From NCBI RefSeq assembly GCF_003576315.1, contig NZ_QWFZ01000036.1, forward strand, positions 62,001 to 126,000: a stretch of 64,000 bases of DNA, in the 5' to 3' direction. The notes under the pieces are model-generated. The model was not told where the DNA came from and ran no database searches. It saw only the letters and a list, made by a program, of their open reading frames with translations. How positions within the stretch are numbered: position 1 is the first letter of the stretch; each line of letters opens with the position of its first letter. The position numbers were made by a program, and so were the translations under genes. Source of the stretch: Henriciella mobilis (GTDB taxonomy: Bacteria > Pseudomonadota > Alphaproteobacteria > Caulobacterales > Hyphomonadaceae). Positions 43,513 to 51,781 of this stretch are shown piece by piece.

Positions 43513-45156
43513 TCAGTACGGCCGCGCCCGTCCTGGCGCCCAGCCCGGAGGTTCGTAGCCAGCACTGGTGAAGCTCGGCGCGCCGAGCGCGCGTTGCAAC
43601 CACATGTCATGCGGCGGGAGTTTTACCTGGGCGGCGCGAAGACGCTCGATGATCGCAGGCATGACCCGCGTCTTGGGGGCGTCCGGCGACGGGGGTGCCA
43701 GGGGCTCGCCACAGAAATGCATGCCGTACATGATCGCCTCATAGCTCTCATGGTTCCAGAGACCGGCCGTATCGACGGGCGATCGCGGGTCGCAGCCCGG
43801 AACGACCCGGTCAATCTGCCCAGCTCCGCCCGGGAAGGACTGGTCCTGGAAGTCCGAAGCGCTCGGCGGCTTGAGTTTCCAGTATTCGAACTTGGCTTTC
43901 AGCCGGTCGGTGATCCGCTCTGGTTTCTGCACCTCCTGCCAGAAAGCCGTGTCGGTCCGGCGCGACAGGCAGTAGTGCATGTTGATGAAATCGAGGATCT
44001 CGAAATACCGGTTGGAGATCACCCGGTTCACCCGGAAGGCCATCGCCTCCAGCATATCATCAGTATAAGGAAAATGCTCTGCCAGCATCACGGCACCGAG
44101 GTCCGACAGGTAGAGGCCGGTCGATTCCAGCGGTTCGATGAACCCGCCCGCCAGCCCGATTGCGAGGCAGTTGCCCTGCCAGGCCTTCTGCCTCTGGCCG
44201 ACATGGAACTTGATCAGCCGCGTTTCGATGTCCTTCGCGTGAGGCCCTTCATAGGCCCGCCATTCGCGTTCTGCCTCTTCTGCCGAAATGAAGTGACTGG
44301 AATGAACATAGCCGACGGAGCGCTGATCCTGCATCGGGATATCCCACGCCCAGCCCGACGAAAGCGCCGTGGCCGTTGTGTAAGGGCGGATGAGGCCCGG
44401 ATAGAACTCGTCATAGGGTATGCGGCCAACCACGGCCTGGTCACACATCAGCCACTGGGAATAGTCCTCATAGCCGACGCCAAGGGTCTCTCCGATGAGC
44501 CGCGCGCGAAAGCCCGTGCAATCGACGAAAATGTCCGCCTCGTGCACATTGCCGCGATCGGTCCTGACCGATTTGATCAGTCCGTTCTCGCGCATTTCAA
44601 CGTCGGTCACGTTCTCGAGGTAGTGGGAGACGCCGCGCGCGGTAGAGAAATCTCTTAGATAGTCGGCGAATTTCTGGGCGTTCATATGGTAGGCGTAAGC
44701 CAGCGGGGCGCCCATATCCCAGCGCCCAAGCATCTTCGGGGCGCGCGCCATGTCACAGATGACAGGCTGGGCCGAAACCGTCTCCATGAAGGGAACCGAA
44801 CGGTCGGAATTCAGCCAGGCCCGTCCGGTCCTGTCGATTGGCTGAATCCGGTAGCGGCTGAAGGGGTGATGGTAGAAGCTCTGGTCATTGTGGAGCCAGT
44901 TCTGATAGCGGATCGACTGCTTGAAGGTCGCATCCGCCGCCTTCATGAATTCCGTCTCATCGAGGCCGGCGACGGACAGGACATGCTGGATCGAGGGGAC
45001 GGTCGCCTCGCCAACAGAAATGCGCGGGATGTCTGGGGATTCGATCAGGCTGATTTTTACGGTGGGCGCATTGCCGCGATCGTTAAGGGCGCCATTGAGG
45101 TAGGCTGCTGTCATCCAGCCGGCCGACCCTCCGCCTACAATCAGCACACGTCTCAT
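43513..45156 (-). CDS. Flavin-dependent halogenase, tryptophan halogenase (PrnA) family
   Basis: A 547-residue FADH2-dependent halogenase-like enzyme. It has the FAD motif GGGSAGW (8-14), 'ISVGEATVPSIQHVL', Lys79 in 'ATFKQSIRYQNW' (the residue forming the chloramine in PrnA), the family marker WAWDIP (269-274) and Glu344 in 'EPLESTGLYL' (PrnA Glu346). The catalytic set is therefore complete. 'HYCLSRRTDTAFWQEV' also fits. A flavin reductase is not encoded nearby. In Caulobacter and Xanthomonas, relatives often sit beside TonB receptors of sugar loci, so the true substrate may not be tryptophan. It lies 31 bp after the second sulfotransferase on the same strand. Confidence 0.92.
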   Translation of the reverse strand: MRRVLIVGGGSAGWMTAAYLNGALNDRGNAPTVKISLIESPDIPRISVGEATVPSIQHVLSVAGLDETEFMKAADATFKQSIRYQNWLHNDQSFYHHPFSRYRIQPIDRTGRAWLNSDRSVPFMETVSAQPVICDMARAPKMLGRWDMGAPLAYAYHMNAQKFADYLRDFSTARGVSHYLENVTDVEMRENGLIKSVRTDRGNVHEADIFVDCTGFRARLIGETLGVGYEDYSQWLMCDQAVVGRIPYDEFYPGLIRPYTTATALSSGWAWDIPMQDQRSVGYVHSSHFISAEEAEREWRAYEGPHAKDIETRLIKFHVGQRQKAWQGNCLAIGLAGGFIEPLESTGLYLSDLGAVMLAEHFPYTDDMLEAMAFRVNRVISNRYFEILDFINMHYCLSRRTDTAFWQEVQKPERITDRLKAKFEYWKLKPPSASDFQDQSFPGGAGQIDRVVPGCDPRSPVDTAGLWNHESYEAIMYGMHFCGEPLAPPSPDAPKTRVMPAIIERLRAAQVKLPPHDMWLQRALGAPSFTSAGYEPPGWAPGRARPY

Positions 45157-45187
45157 TCTGCGGTTACCTGCCTATAATTAATGATGC

Positions 45188-45970
45188 TCATGCGTAGCCC
45201 AGAAGGGCGCGTAGTCCGGGCACGTAGTAATCGACGAGCTGTTTCTGTGTCTCCGGCAACTGGTCCGGCACCTCATCGCGAGTTGTCAGGTTTTCGCGGG
45301 CCGTACTGCTCATCTTGCGGTCCGAGCCGATCCGTACGCGCTCGCGCCAGTCGGCGGGCATGGCCATACCGCACTTGGCAAACAGCTTGGAAAAGAAGGC
45401 TTCCGCTTCGGGGGTGTCGAGCGCTTTCACATGGGTGACGAGGTCTTCGTAGCGCACCAGATGGGCGCTGGAGCCAAGCCAGCTTGCGGCATTGTGCGTG
45501 TAGATCTCGCGCATCGAGGGCACCTTGTTGTGAATGCCGAAAATCATCATGTTCAGGACATCGAGCGTATCAGCATTGCCGCCCTTCAGGTGCTCCAGAT
45601 TGGCCTCGAAATTGTCCGACAGGAAGAAGCGCGCCCGCGCCAGGACCCAGTCATACGGATCTCGCACCAGCAGGACATGGTTGACCTTGCGCAACACGAT
45701 GGCCGCATCGTCAGAGAACAGAAGATGTCCCCAGCTCAAGCGTGGTGCGTGCGGATAGAAGGCCTCAAGATGCTGACGCAGCACGGGAATCTGGATGAAG
45801 GTGTCGTGATATTGCTGTTCGACTGGCACGAACATGCGCATGATGTTGCGCATCAAATGCGTGCCGCTCTTCGGGACTGAGTTGAGGAAGACCGGCGTTT
45901 TCAACGGCGTCTGAGTGAACTCACGATTACGCTCATTCAGATTGTCTGGCTTGACCTTGATGTGCGGCAT
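45188..45970 (-). CDS. Sulfotransferase-family protein (second copy)
   Basis: A 260-residue predicted PAPS-dependent sulfotransferase. The 5'-phosphosulfate loop 'PVFLNSVPKSGTHLMRNIM' (about 26-44) is of the cytosolic PKSGT type, and 'VNHVLLVRDPYDWVLARARFFLS' gives the 3'-phosphate site. It differs clearly from the first copy (PRAGS, RDPRQN), so they are not a recent duplication and probably act on different groups or substrates. It is the first gene of a minus-strand pair with the halogenase. The leader carries two mutually exclusive hairpins. The TonB receptor terminator lies upstream, so the pair has its own promoter or depends on read-through. Confidence 0.88.
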   Translation of the reverse strand: MPHIKVKPDNLNERNREFTQTPLKTPVFLNSVPKSGTHLMRNIMRMFVPVEQQYHDTFIQIPVLRQHLEAFYPHAPRLSWGHLLFSDDAAIVLRKVNHVLLVRDPYDWVLARARFFLSDNFEANLEHLKGGNADTLDVLNMMIFGIHNKVPSMREIYTHNAASWLGSSAHLVRYEDLVTHVKALDTPEAEAFFSKLFAKCGMAMPADWRERVRIGSDRKMSSTARENLTTRDEVPDQLPETQKQLVDYYVPGLRALLGYA

Positions 45971-45992
45971 TCGCCCCGGCTCCCTGTGATCT

Positions 45993-46024
45993 CCCGCAGG
46001 ACACCCATCCTGCCTGCGGGTGTC
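45993..46024 (-). promoter_or_regulatory. Leader with two mutually exclusive hairpins before the second sulfotransferase
   Basis: CCCGCAGG (45993-46000) pairs with CCTGCGGG (46013-46020), and GACACCC (46000-46006) pairs with GGGTGTC (46018-46024). The GGG at 46018-46020 is used in both, so only one can form. It lies 24-54 bases upstream of the start codon on the minus strand and could act as a translation or transcription switch. Confidence 0.4.
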
Positions 46025-46056
46025 AACACGGCAGATTAGCCGCGATGCGCCCCGTC

Positions 46057-46089
46057 AAAAAGAAAGGCGGCGGACATATGCCCGCCGCC
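46057..46089 (-). terminator. Rho-independent terminator of the large TonB receptor gene
   Basis: GGCGGCGG (46066-46073) pairs with CCGCCGCC (46082-46089) around an 8-base loop containing CATATG. On the minus strand the stem is followed by a T-rich run (46057-46065). It lies 23 bp after the receptor stop. Confidence 0.82.
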
Positions 46090-46111
46090 CCTGATTGGTA
46101 CTATTGGCGAC

Positions 46112-49100
46112 CTAGAAGCGCTTCGTGATGTTAACGAAGGCCCGGCGGCCGAGATAGTCGTACTGCGACACGATGAGCGAGTTGCCCGCATCGGCGTCGG
46201 AGACAGCCGGCGGATGCTCGTCGAAGACGTTCGCGACACCAACGCGGAAGGTCCACGTATCGGCCTCATATTGAGTCGAGAAGGTGTGGTAGATCGTCTC
46301 TTCCGTGTAGTACTTATAGCGGACCGGGGTTCCGTACAGCGTTGTGCCGACTTCCCGCTGGCTGCGCTCTGTCTGGTCAGTCTCACCGATGTAATCCACG
46401 CCCCAGAAGAAGCTCCACGGTGTTTCAGTGTCGAGATTGAAGTTCAGGTAACCCGTGGTTTGGGGCTCCCCATACTCGCCATTGAGGTCTTCAATGTCGT
46501 CTTCAGCAAGCAGCTTGGTGAAGGATTCCAGCTGGTGGGTCACTTGTCCCTCGACGGTCAGGCGGCCCCATCTTGTGTCGTGGCCATAACGAGCCGTGAA
46601 GTCGATGCCTTCATTCTTCTGTGAGTTCACATTGATGAACTGCGCCCGGACGTCCGTGATGCGGTTGGCATCCGTTGCATCCGGAGCGTTTCGGTCAAAT
46701 CGGCTACACAGCGGATCATTCGGGAAGCTCTGCGACTCATAGCAGCCGAACACGATGGCCTGGGCTGTGAGAGTCGTGATCTCGTCGTTGATCTCGATAT
46801 CGAAGTAATCGACGGCGAGCGACAGATCGGCCCATTGTGGCGTGTAGACGAAACCAGCGCTGAAGTTGTCGGAGGTTTCCGGCTCCAGAAGACCGAGACC
46901 GCCCCCGCGGAACAGGTCGGCCGTGATCGCCCCGCCGACATAGTCGTCGGGAATGCCGGCTGCCGCACAGTTGGTCTGGATAATCGCTGCAGTATCAGGG
47001 TCGCCCCAGTTGATACATGGGTCGATCACGCCTTGGCGGACGAAACTTGTTTCATCAGCCAGGTACAGTTCGAAGAGACCAGGTGCCCGGAATGACGTGC
47101 CTTGAGTTGCCCTGAGTCGTATCTCTGGAGTGACCGTCCAGTTCAGGGCGAGCCTGTAATTGTCGCCGGTTTCATCAACCGTACTGATATCGGTAATCCG
47201 GCCCGAAGCCGTGAAAAGAAGGCTTTCCACGAACGGAAGATCGGCTAGCAGCGGCACTTCGATTTCACCGTAATAGGCCGTCTGTTCCTGAGAGCCGGTG
47301 GTGATGCCGGCCGATGAGGAGCCCCAAGCGTTGCCAGCAAGGACGATATCGGATGGCGTATCTGTGATCTCGTCTTCCTGATAGAGGAAGCCGATAGCCG
47401 CGTTGACCGTGCCAGCGGGGAGCTCAAAGATGGGACCGGTTATGTAGCCCTCGATCGAGGACTGGATGTACTCGGTATTGCCGGTTTCCTTGGTGAACAG
47501 GAAGTCTTCGACCTCCTGGCTGTAATTACCGCGAAGCAGTTCCGGATCGAACCACGGGACATCCACACAAGGACGGTTTGTGATGGAGGTTACGCCGCCA
47601 TTGTAGTCGCTACAAAGCGAGGTCTGGAAGTTATAGTCGTAGATCGAGTCGCCGTAGATGAAGTCCTCGGTGTAATCGCCCTGAGAGTCTGAATACTGGT
47701 AGGCCAGATCCCAGCTGAAGCCATCGAGAAAACCTGTGAAATCACCGCGCAGGCCAGCGACATAGCGCTGGTATTCGACGACCACTTCTTCGTCGTTACG
47801 ATCGGAGATTGCTGTTGGTGAGAACCACTGCAGGCCGGTCCAGCCCTGTGCTGATGGTTCCGGGTTCATGCCCGTACCACCGAAAAGGCCGAGGCTGTCC
47901 TCACCATAGTGATAGGACCAGAATTGCGAGTAGCTGTCGTTGAAGGTTTCACGCCGGTTGTACAGCGCCTCACCATAAGCAGTGATATTGGGTGTCAGCT
48001 CGAAGTCACCGGACAACAGGAATGTGAACCGTTCGACTTTCGGCTGCAGCGTCTCGGCATTTTGGAACGGGTGATCATAGTCGACCAGGCCGCGCGCTTC
48101 GTCACCAACAGTTATGCCATTCCAGGCAGGCAAGCCGTCGATGTCATTCTGGTCATAGTAGATTGGGAAAAAGCCCTGCGGAACCGAAAGTTGCTCCGGA
48201 TCGCCCGTGTTGGGATACCCTGGAAGGCCGTTTGCCGCCAGAAACCCGTCGTAATCATACTGGGCCAGGAAGGGGAAAGTCGTCGGCACATTGGTGTCGC
48301 CTGCATAATCGTAGATCCAGACTTGACCCCAGAGAAGGTCGCGGCACTGGAACTCGCCGGTGCGCGGATCGATGACGTCGGCCCGACCGCCGCCGGTCTC
48401 GTTGAAGGCATACGCTTCGCCGCAATCCAGATAATCGCGGTCACCACGCGACAGTTCGCGGCGCTCGTAATAGTCCACGGTGGCTCGGACAGAACCTCGT
48501 TCGAACGACTTGCCGTAGCTTCCGCTCAAACGAAACTCTTCGCCGCCGCCTTTTTCGGGGGCGGAGATGTAGCCATCGATGACACCACCATCATCCTTGC
48601 GCGTGATGATGTTCACGACGCCAGCGATGGCGTCAGACCCGTAAACGGCCGATGCGCCGTCCTTGAGGATTTCAACACGCTCAACAGCGGCCAGAGGAAT
48701 GGAGTTGAGGTCGAAGGCGGAAACCGAGCCGCGCGTCCCCGAAGGACCGGCGCGGCGGCCATCGAGCAGGAAGAGCGTCCGGTTGGCGCCAAGACCGCGC
48801 AAAGACAGGGTTTCTGCGCCGGTACCGCCATTGCTGACGAATGCACTCGAAACGGCACCGTTGATCTGGGCCGAGCCGGATGCAGCGGTCGAAGACTGAA
48901 GCAGTTGGGCGACGTCGGCGATGCCTTCAATCTTTGCTTCGTCGGCTGTGAGGACGTCGATCGGTGCAGCGCTGGAGAATTCGTCGCGCGCAATGCGGGA
49001 ACCGGTGACGACAACTTTATCCTGGCGCGCTTCGTCTGCCGCTGGTTCTTCGTCTGCGGGAACCACGACGACGCTCTCGTCAGCTTCCTGCGCACTTGCA

Positions 49101-49171
49101 TATCCGGCCACCAAGGCCAGGCACAGTGCGGACGAGTGCATCAGACGCACTCCAAACTTCTTGGTGAACAT
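46112..49171 (-). CDS. Large TonB-dependent receptor of the 1000-residue group
   Basis: Outer-membrane receptor of 1019 residues. Signal peptide (about 1-27, LALVAGYASAQ) leads into an acidic linker, the TonB-box-like 'DKVVVTGSRIAR' and a plug with 'LSLRGLGANRTLFLLDGRRAGPSG', 'FDLNSIPLAAVERVEILKDGASAVYGSDAIAGVVNIIT'. The barrel ends in 'RRAFVNITKRF'. This group is common next to tryptophan-halogenase-like genes in Caulobacterales, Alteromonadales and Xanthomonas and is linked to glycan or peptide uptake. It is followed by its own terminator, then the sulfotransferase-halogenase pair. AGAGGGGTAAAAC precedes the ATG. Confidence 0.93.
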   Translation of the reverse strand: MFTKKFGVRLMHSSALCLALVAGYASAQEADESVVVVPADEEPAADEARQDKVVVTGSRIARDEFSSAAPIDVLTADEAKIEGIADVAQLLQSSTAASGSAQINGAVSSAFVSNGGTGAETLSLRGLGANRTLFLLDGRRAGPSGTRGSVSAFDLNSIPLAAVERVEILKDGASAVYGSDAIAGVVNIITRKDDGGVIDGYISAPEKGGGEEFRLSGSYGKSFERGSVRATVDYYERRELSRGDRDYLDCGEAYAFNETGGGRADVIDPRTGEFQCRDLLWGQVWIYDYAGDTNVPTTFPFLAQYDYDGFLAANGLPGYPNTGDPEQLSVPQGFFPIYYDQNDIDGLPAWNGITVGDEARGLVDYDHPFQNAETLQPKVERFTFLLSGDFELTPNITAYGEALYNRRETFNDSYSQFWSYHYGEDSLGLFGGTGMNPEPSAQGWTGLQWFSPTAISDRNDEEVVVEYQRYVAGLRGDFTGFLDGFSWDLAYQYSDSQGDYTEDFIYGDSIYDYNFQTSLCSDYNGGVTSITNRPCVDVPWFDPELLRGNYSQEVEDFLFTKETGNTEYIQSSIEGYITGPIFELPAGTVNAAIGFLYQEDEITDTPSDIVLAGNAWGSSSAGITTGSQEQTAYYGEIEVPLLADLPFVESLLFTASGRITDISTVDETGDNYRLALNWTVTPEIRLRATQGTSFRAPGLFELYLADETSFVRQGVIDPCINWGDPDTAAIIQTNCAAAGIPDDYVGGAITADLFRGGGLGLLEPETSDNFSAGFVYTPQWADLSLAVDYFDIEINDEITTLTAQAIVFGCYESQSFPNDPLCSRFDRNAPDATDANRITDVRAQFINVNSQKNEGIDFTARYGHDTRWGRLTVEGQVTHQLESFTKLLAEDDIEDLNGEYGEPQTTGYLNFNLDTETPWSFFWGVDYIGETDQTERSQREVGTTLYGTPVRYKYYTEETIYHTFSTQYEADTWTFRVGVANVFDEHPPAVSDADAGNSLIVSQYDYLGRRAFVNITKRF

Positions 49172-49505
49172 GTTTTACCCCTCTAACTATCGCCGTCGGA
49201 TACGGAATCCGGACGGCTGCCCGAGTTTTATTGAGTTGAATTAACCCTGATTGACGCCTGTCACGCACCGTTCAGCGTCCAAAACTGCGCGTCAACATAA
49301 ATTTGTACTTTTTGTGGCCATTCGAATTACAGGTGTCGTATTTCTGACACGATCTGACTGTTTCCGGCGCATAACGCCCCGCATTTCCTGTCCGTTCGAC
49401 GTGTGGCGATCCTCATACCAGCACAATAGACTCCGGGATTGTCCGCGGCGCGGTGAAGTGCGGCGGGGCTACCGCGCGGCCTGTATTGGAGAGCCCGGTC
49501 TCAGC
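49172..49505. other. Intergenic region between TonB receptor start and MFS stop; no gene seen
   Basis: The 334 bases hold no convincing coding sequence on either strand. The part near 49172-49300 should contain the promoter of the large TonB receptor; it is AT-richer than the surroundings around 49225-49245. A weak repeat, GTGTC and GACAC, lies near 49335-49355. No copy of the LacI operator was found. Confidence 0.6.
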
Positions 49506-50843
49506 TCAGCCAACTGCCTCGGTTTCGTGCACCGCGACATGCTCCGGCCGCGGGGAAGGCGTTCCGGCGGCCCGCTCGACATCCTTGCGATAAGTGCGGC
49601 CGGCGAGCAGGAGGCAAACTATGCTCGCGGCGTTGAAGGCAAGAATTACCTTCAGCGCCGAGGCCAGCGGGGCTGCGTTTCCGGCATCAAGGAACATGTC
49701 GCTGATCCGCCCGGCAATCCATGGCCCGCCGCCAATCCCGATCAGGGTCAAGCTGAACAGGGTGAAGGCCGCCGCCACCGAGCGCATGCGGACTTTCACG
49801 AGTTCCTGCGTCGCTGTGTAAGCGATCGAGGCGTAGATCAGGCCGACAAAGCTCGGGATGATATTCCAGACATAGGCCATTTCGACGCTGTGCGCGCTGA
49901 GCATCATCCAGGCAAAGGGCAGGGCAGCGGCGCTGCACACCGCGATCATCCACGGCCGCCAGCGCAGGTCCTTCGCCGAGAGCCGGTCGCAGACCGCGCC
50001 GAGGATCATGGCGCCCGCGCCGCCCACGCCGCCAATCAGCAGGCCAAGCGGCAGCGAGACCTGCGAGACGGTGACGTCGAACGTTCGCTGCAGATAGCTC
50101 GACGTGAACGCCACGAAGGCGTTGGCAGAAATACAGATCATCAGGCAGCCGGCCAGGATCAGCATATAGGATTGCTGGGACAGCATGAATTTCAGCGTCT
50201 CGAGGAAACCCGGCGCGTCTTCGGTCGACTGGTAGGCATCGGAAGACCCGCGCACCGGCTCGGTGACCGTGAACCGGACGAGAAGCGCCAGCAACAGGCC
50301 GGGTATGCCAGCCGCGAAGAAGGCGGCGCGCCAGCCGAACTGGGCGTAGACGAAGGCGCCGAGAATGTAGCCGACCATGATCCCGAAGCCGATGCCGGTC
50401 GTGTAAACGCCAAGGGCAAAGGCGCGCTGCTGCGGCGGATAGAGATCGGCGATCATGCTGGTGGCTGGCGGCGTGCCACCGGACTCGCCGATGCCGACAC
50501 CCATCCGCGCGAGGAAGAGGTGCCAGAAATTGTTTGCCAGCCCTGTCAGCGCCGTCATACCCGACCAGATCGTCAGGGCCAGCGTGATGATGTTGCGCCG
50601 GTTGCCGCGGTCGGCCCACATTGCGACCGGAATGCCGAGCGTTGCGTAGAGCGCTGCGAAGGCGAGACCTGTCAGCAAGCCGATCTGCTCGTCAGACAGC
50701 CCGAACTCGGCCTTGATCGGTTCGATCACCGTGATCAGGATTTGCCGGTCAACATGGTTGAAGGTGTACACCAGTGTCAGGACGATCAGCACCCAGGTCC
50801 GGCCGGCCAAGACGCCCTGATCCTTCGTCGATGTTGTATTCAT
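49506..50843 (-). CDS. MFS transporter, spinster-like
   Basis: Inner-membrane transporter of 445 residues and 12 predicted helices. 'TFNHVDRQILITVIEPIKAEFGLSDEQIGLLTGLAFAALYATLGIPVAMWADRGNRRNII' is the typical opening of the spinster-like bacterial MFS group (VDR in helix 1, ADRxxRR in loop 2-3); 'LARMGVGIGESGGTPPATSMIADLYPP' follows. The true start is the ATG at 50843, which overlaps the hydrolase stop (ATGA); the longer frame is hydrolase antiframe sequence. It is the last gene of the TonB receptor-hydrolase-MFS unit and probably moves the hydrolysed product across the inner membrane. Confidence 0.9.
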   Translation of the reverse strand: MNTTSTKDQGVLAGRTWVLIVLTLVYTFNHVDRQILITVIEPIKAEFGLSDEQIGLLTGLAFAALYATLGIPVAMWADRGNRRNIITLALTIWSGMTALTGLANNFWHLFLARMGVGIGESGGTPPATSMIADLYPPQQRAFALGVYTTGIGFGIMVGYILGAFVYAQFGWRAAFFAAGIPGLLLALLVRFTVTEPVRGSSDAYQSTEDAPGFLETLKFMLSQQSYMLILAGCLMICISANAFVAFTSSYLQRTFDVTVSQVSLPLGLLIGGVGGAGAMILGAVCDRLSAKDLRWRPWMIAVCSAAALPFAWMMLSAHSVEMAYVWNIIPSFVGLIYASIAYTATQELVKVRMRSVAAAFTLFSLTLIGIGGGPWIAGRISDMFLDAGNAAPLASALKVILAFNAASIVCLLLAGRTYRKDVERAAGTPSPRPEHVAVHETEAVG

Positions 50844-51703
50844 GACTGGGTCTCTATCCGTTTGAGGAAGGCGCTGATGGCGCTGACGGCTGCCGGTTCG
50901 TCCAGCATCGGAGCGTGTCCCCGCCCAGGAACGACGGCCAGCTCCGCATCCTTGTGGCGCCTTATCATGCGCGCGGCGATCTTTTGGGAAAGGATGTCGG
51001 ACTCGCCGCCGCGCACGACGAGTAGCGGTATCTTCTTCAGGGATGAGAAGACCCGCCACATGACGACACGCGTCAGCAGGCCGGGCTTCGACTCCGCGAG
51101 CGAATTTGTGATCTCCGGATCGTAGTCGAGCTCGAGCCTGCCATCCGGCTGCTTTTTCCAGGTCCGCTTTGCGAAGGCCGACCAGTCTTCATCGCCATAG
51201 TCAGGGAAGGCGGCGCCCTGCGACGCTTTTGTCTTTGAAATCGCATCGCACCAGCTTTCGACCGGCTTGGGATCGCTTGCATAGGCCGCGATCCGTTCAA
51301 GGCCCGCGCGCTCGACAACCGGACCGACATCGTTGAGGACGATACCGCTGAACCGGTCCGGCGCGGACTTGGCCATCAGCATCGCCATCAGCCCGCCCAT
51401 GGACGTGCCGATGAGCGCCACGCGCGACAGCTTGAGATGGTCGAGAAGGGTCAGCATGTCCCTCGCATAGACCATGGGCGTGTAGGTCTCTGCGTCCATG
51501 GTGCGATCTGACTGTCCGCGCCCGCGCACATCGACTGCGATGAAGCGGTAAGTCCCGCCCAGCGCCGCGATCATCGGCTCGAAATCCTTGTGGTTCCGGG
51601 TCAGCCCATGCATGCACAAGGCTGTCAGCGGCGCGTCCTCTGGGCCGTAGGACCTGGCATACAGATCCAGTCCATCAGTCGATTTGTAGAAGATGTCGCT
51701 CAT
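50840..51703 (-). CDS. Alpha/beta hydrolase
   Basis: A 287-residue serine hydrolase. The oxyanion region is 'TALCMHGLTRNHKDFEPMI', the nucleophile elbow 'VALIGTSMGGLMAMLMA' (Ser), and the C-terminal catalytic His lies in 'VVPGRGHAPMLDEPAA'. It acts on an ester, lactone or C-C bond; the substrate is unknown. I choose the ATG at 51703 (GCAGGACA before it) over the in-frame ATG at 51715. No signal peptide, so it should act in the cytosol. It lies 78 bp after the TonB receptor stop and overlaps the MFS start. Confidence 0.87.
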   Translation of the reverse strand: MSDIFYKSTDGLDLYARSYGPEDAPLTALCMHGLTRNHKDFEPMIAALGGTYRFIAVDVRGRGQSDRTMDAETYTPMVYARDMLTLLDHLKLSRVALIGTSMGGLMAMLMAKSAPDRFSGIVLNDVGPVVERAGLERIAAYASDPKPVESWCDAISKTKASQGAAFPDYGDEDWSAFAKRTWKKQPDGRLELDYDPEITNSLAESKPGLLTRVVMWRVFSSLKKIPLLVVRGGESDILSQKIAARMIRRHKDAELAVVPGRGHAPMLDEPAAVSAISAFLKRIETQS

Positions 51704-51728
51704 TGTCCTGCCCATTCGTCACAGGTTT

Positions 51729-51764
51729 GGACATGCACGGCACCTTTCGATGCCGCACATGTCC
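51729..51764 (-). other. Strong hairpin between TonB receptor and hydrolase genes
   Basis: GGACATG (51729-51735) pairs with CATGTCC (51758-51764); after a 2x2 internal loop, CGGCA (51738-51742) pairs with TGCCG (51751-51755). No T-run follows on the minus strand, so RNA processing or stability control fits better than Rho-independent termination. Confidence 0.5.
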
Positions 51765-51781
51765 TTGGGAGGAAAGGCAGC

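Noticed and set aside
45993-46024. H-type pseudoknot in the sulfotransferase leader
   Set aside because: The strand order would allow it, but the connecting loops would be zero bases long, which is sterically unlikely; alternative hairpins fit better.
47909-49186. 425-residue plus-strand open frame opposite the large TonB receptor
   Set aside because: The receptor on the minus strand has signal peptide, plug and barrel features; the opposite frame has none.
49251-51125. 624-residue plus-strand open frame
   Set aside because: It is antisense to the MFS and hydrolase genes, is rich in Arg/Gln/His/Asp as expected for a shadow frame, and has no recognisable domain.
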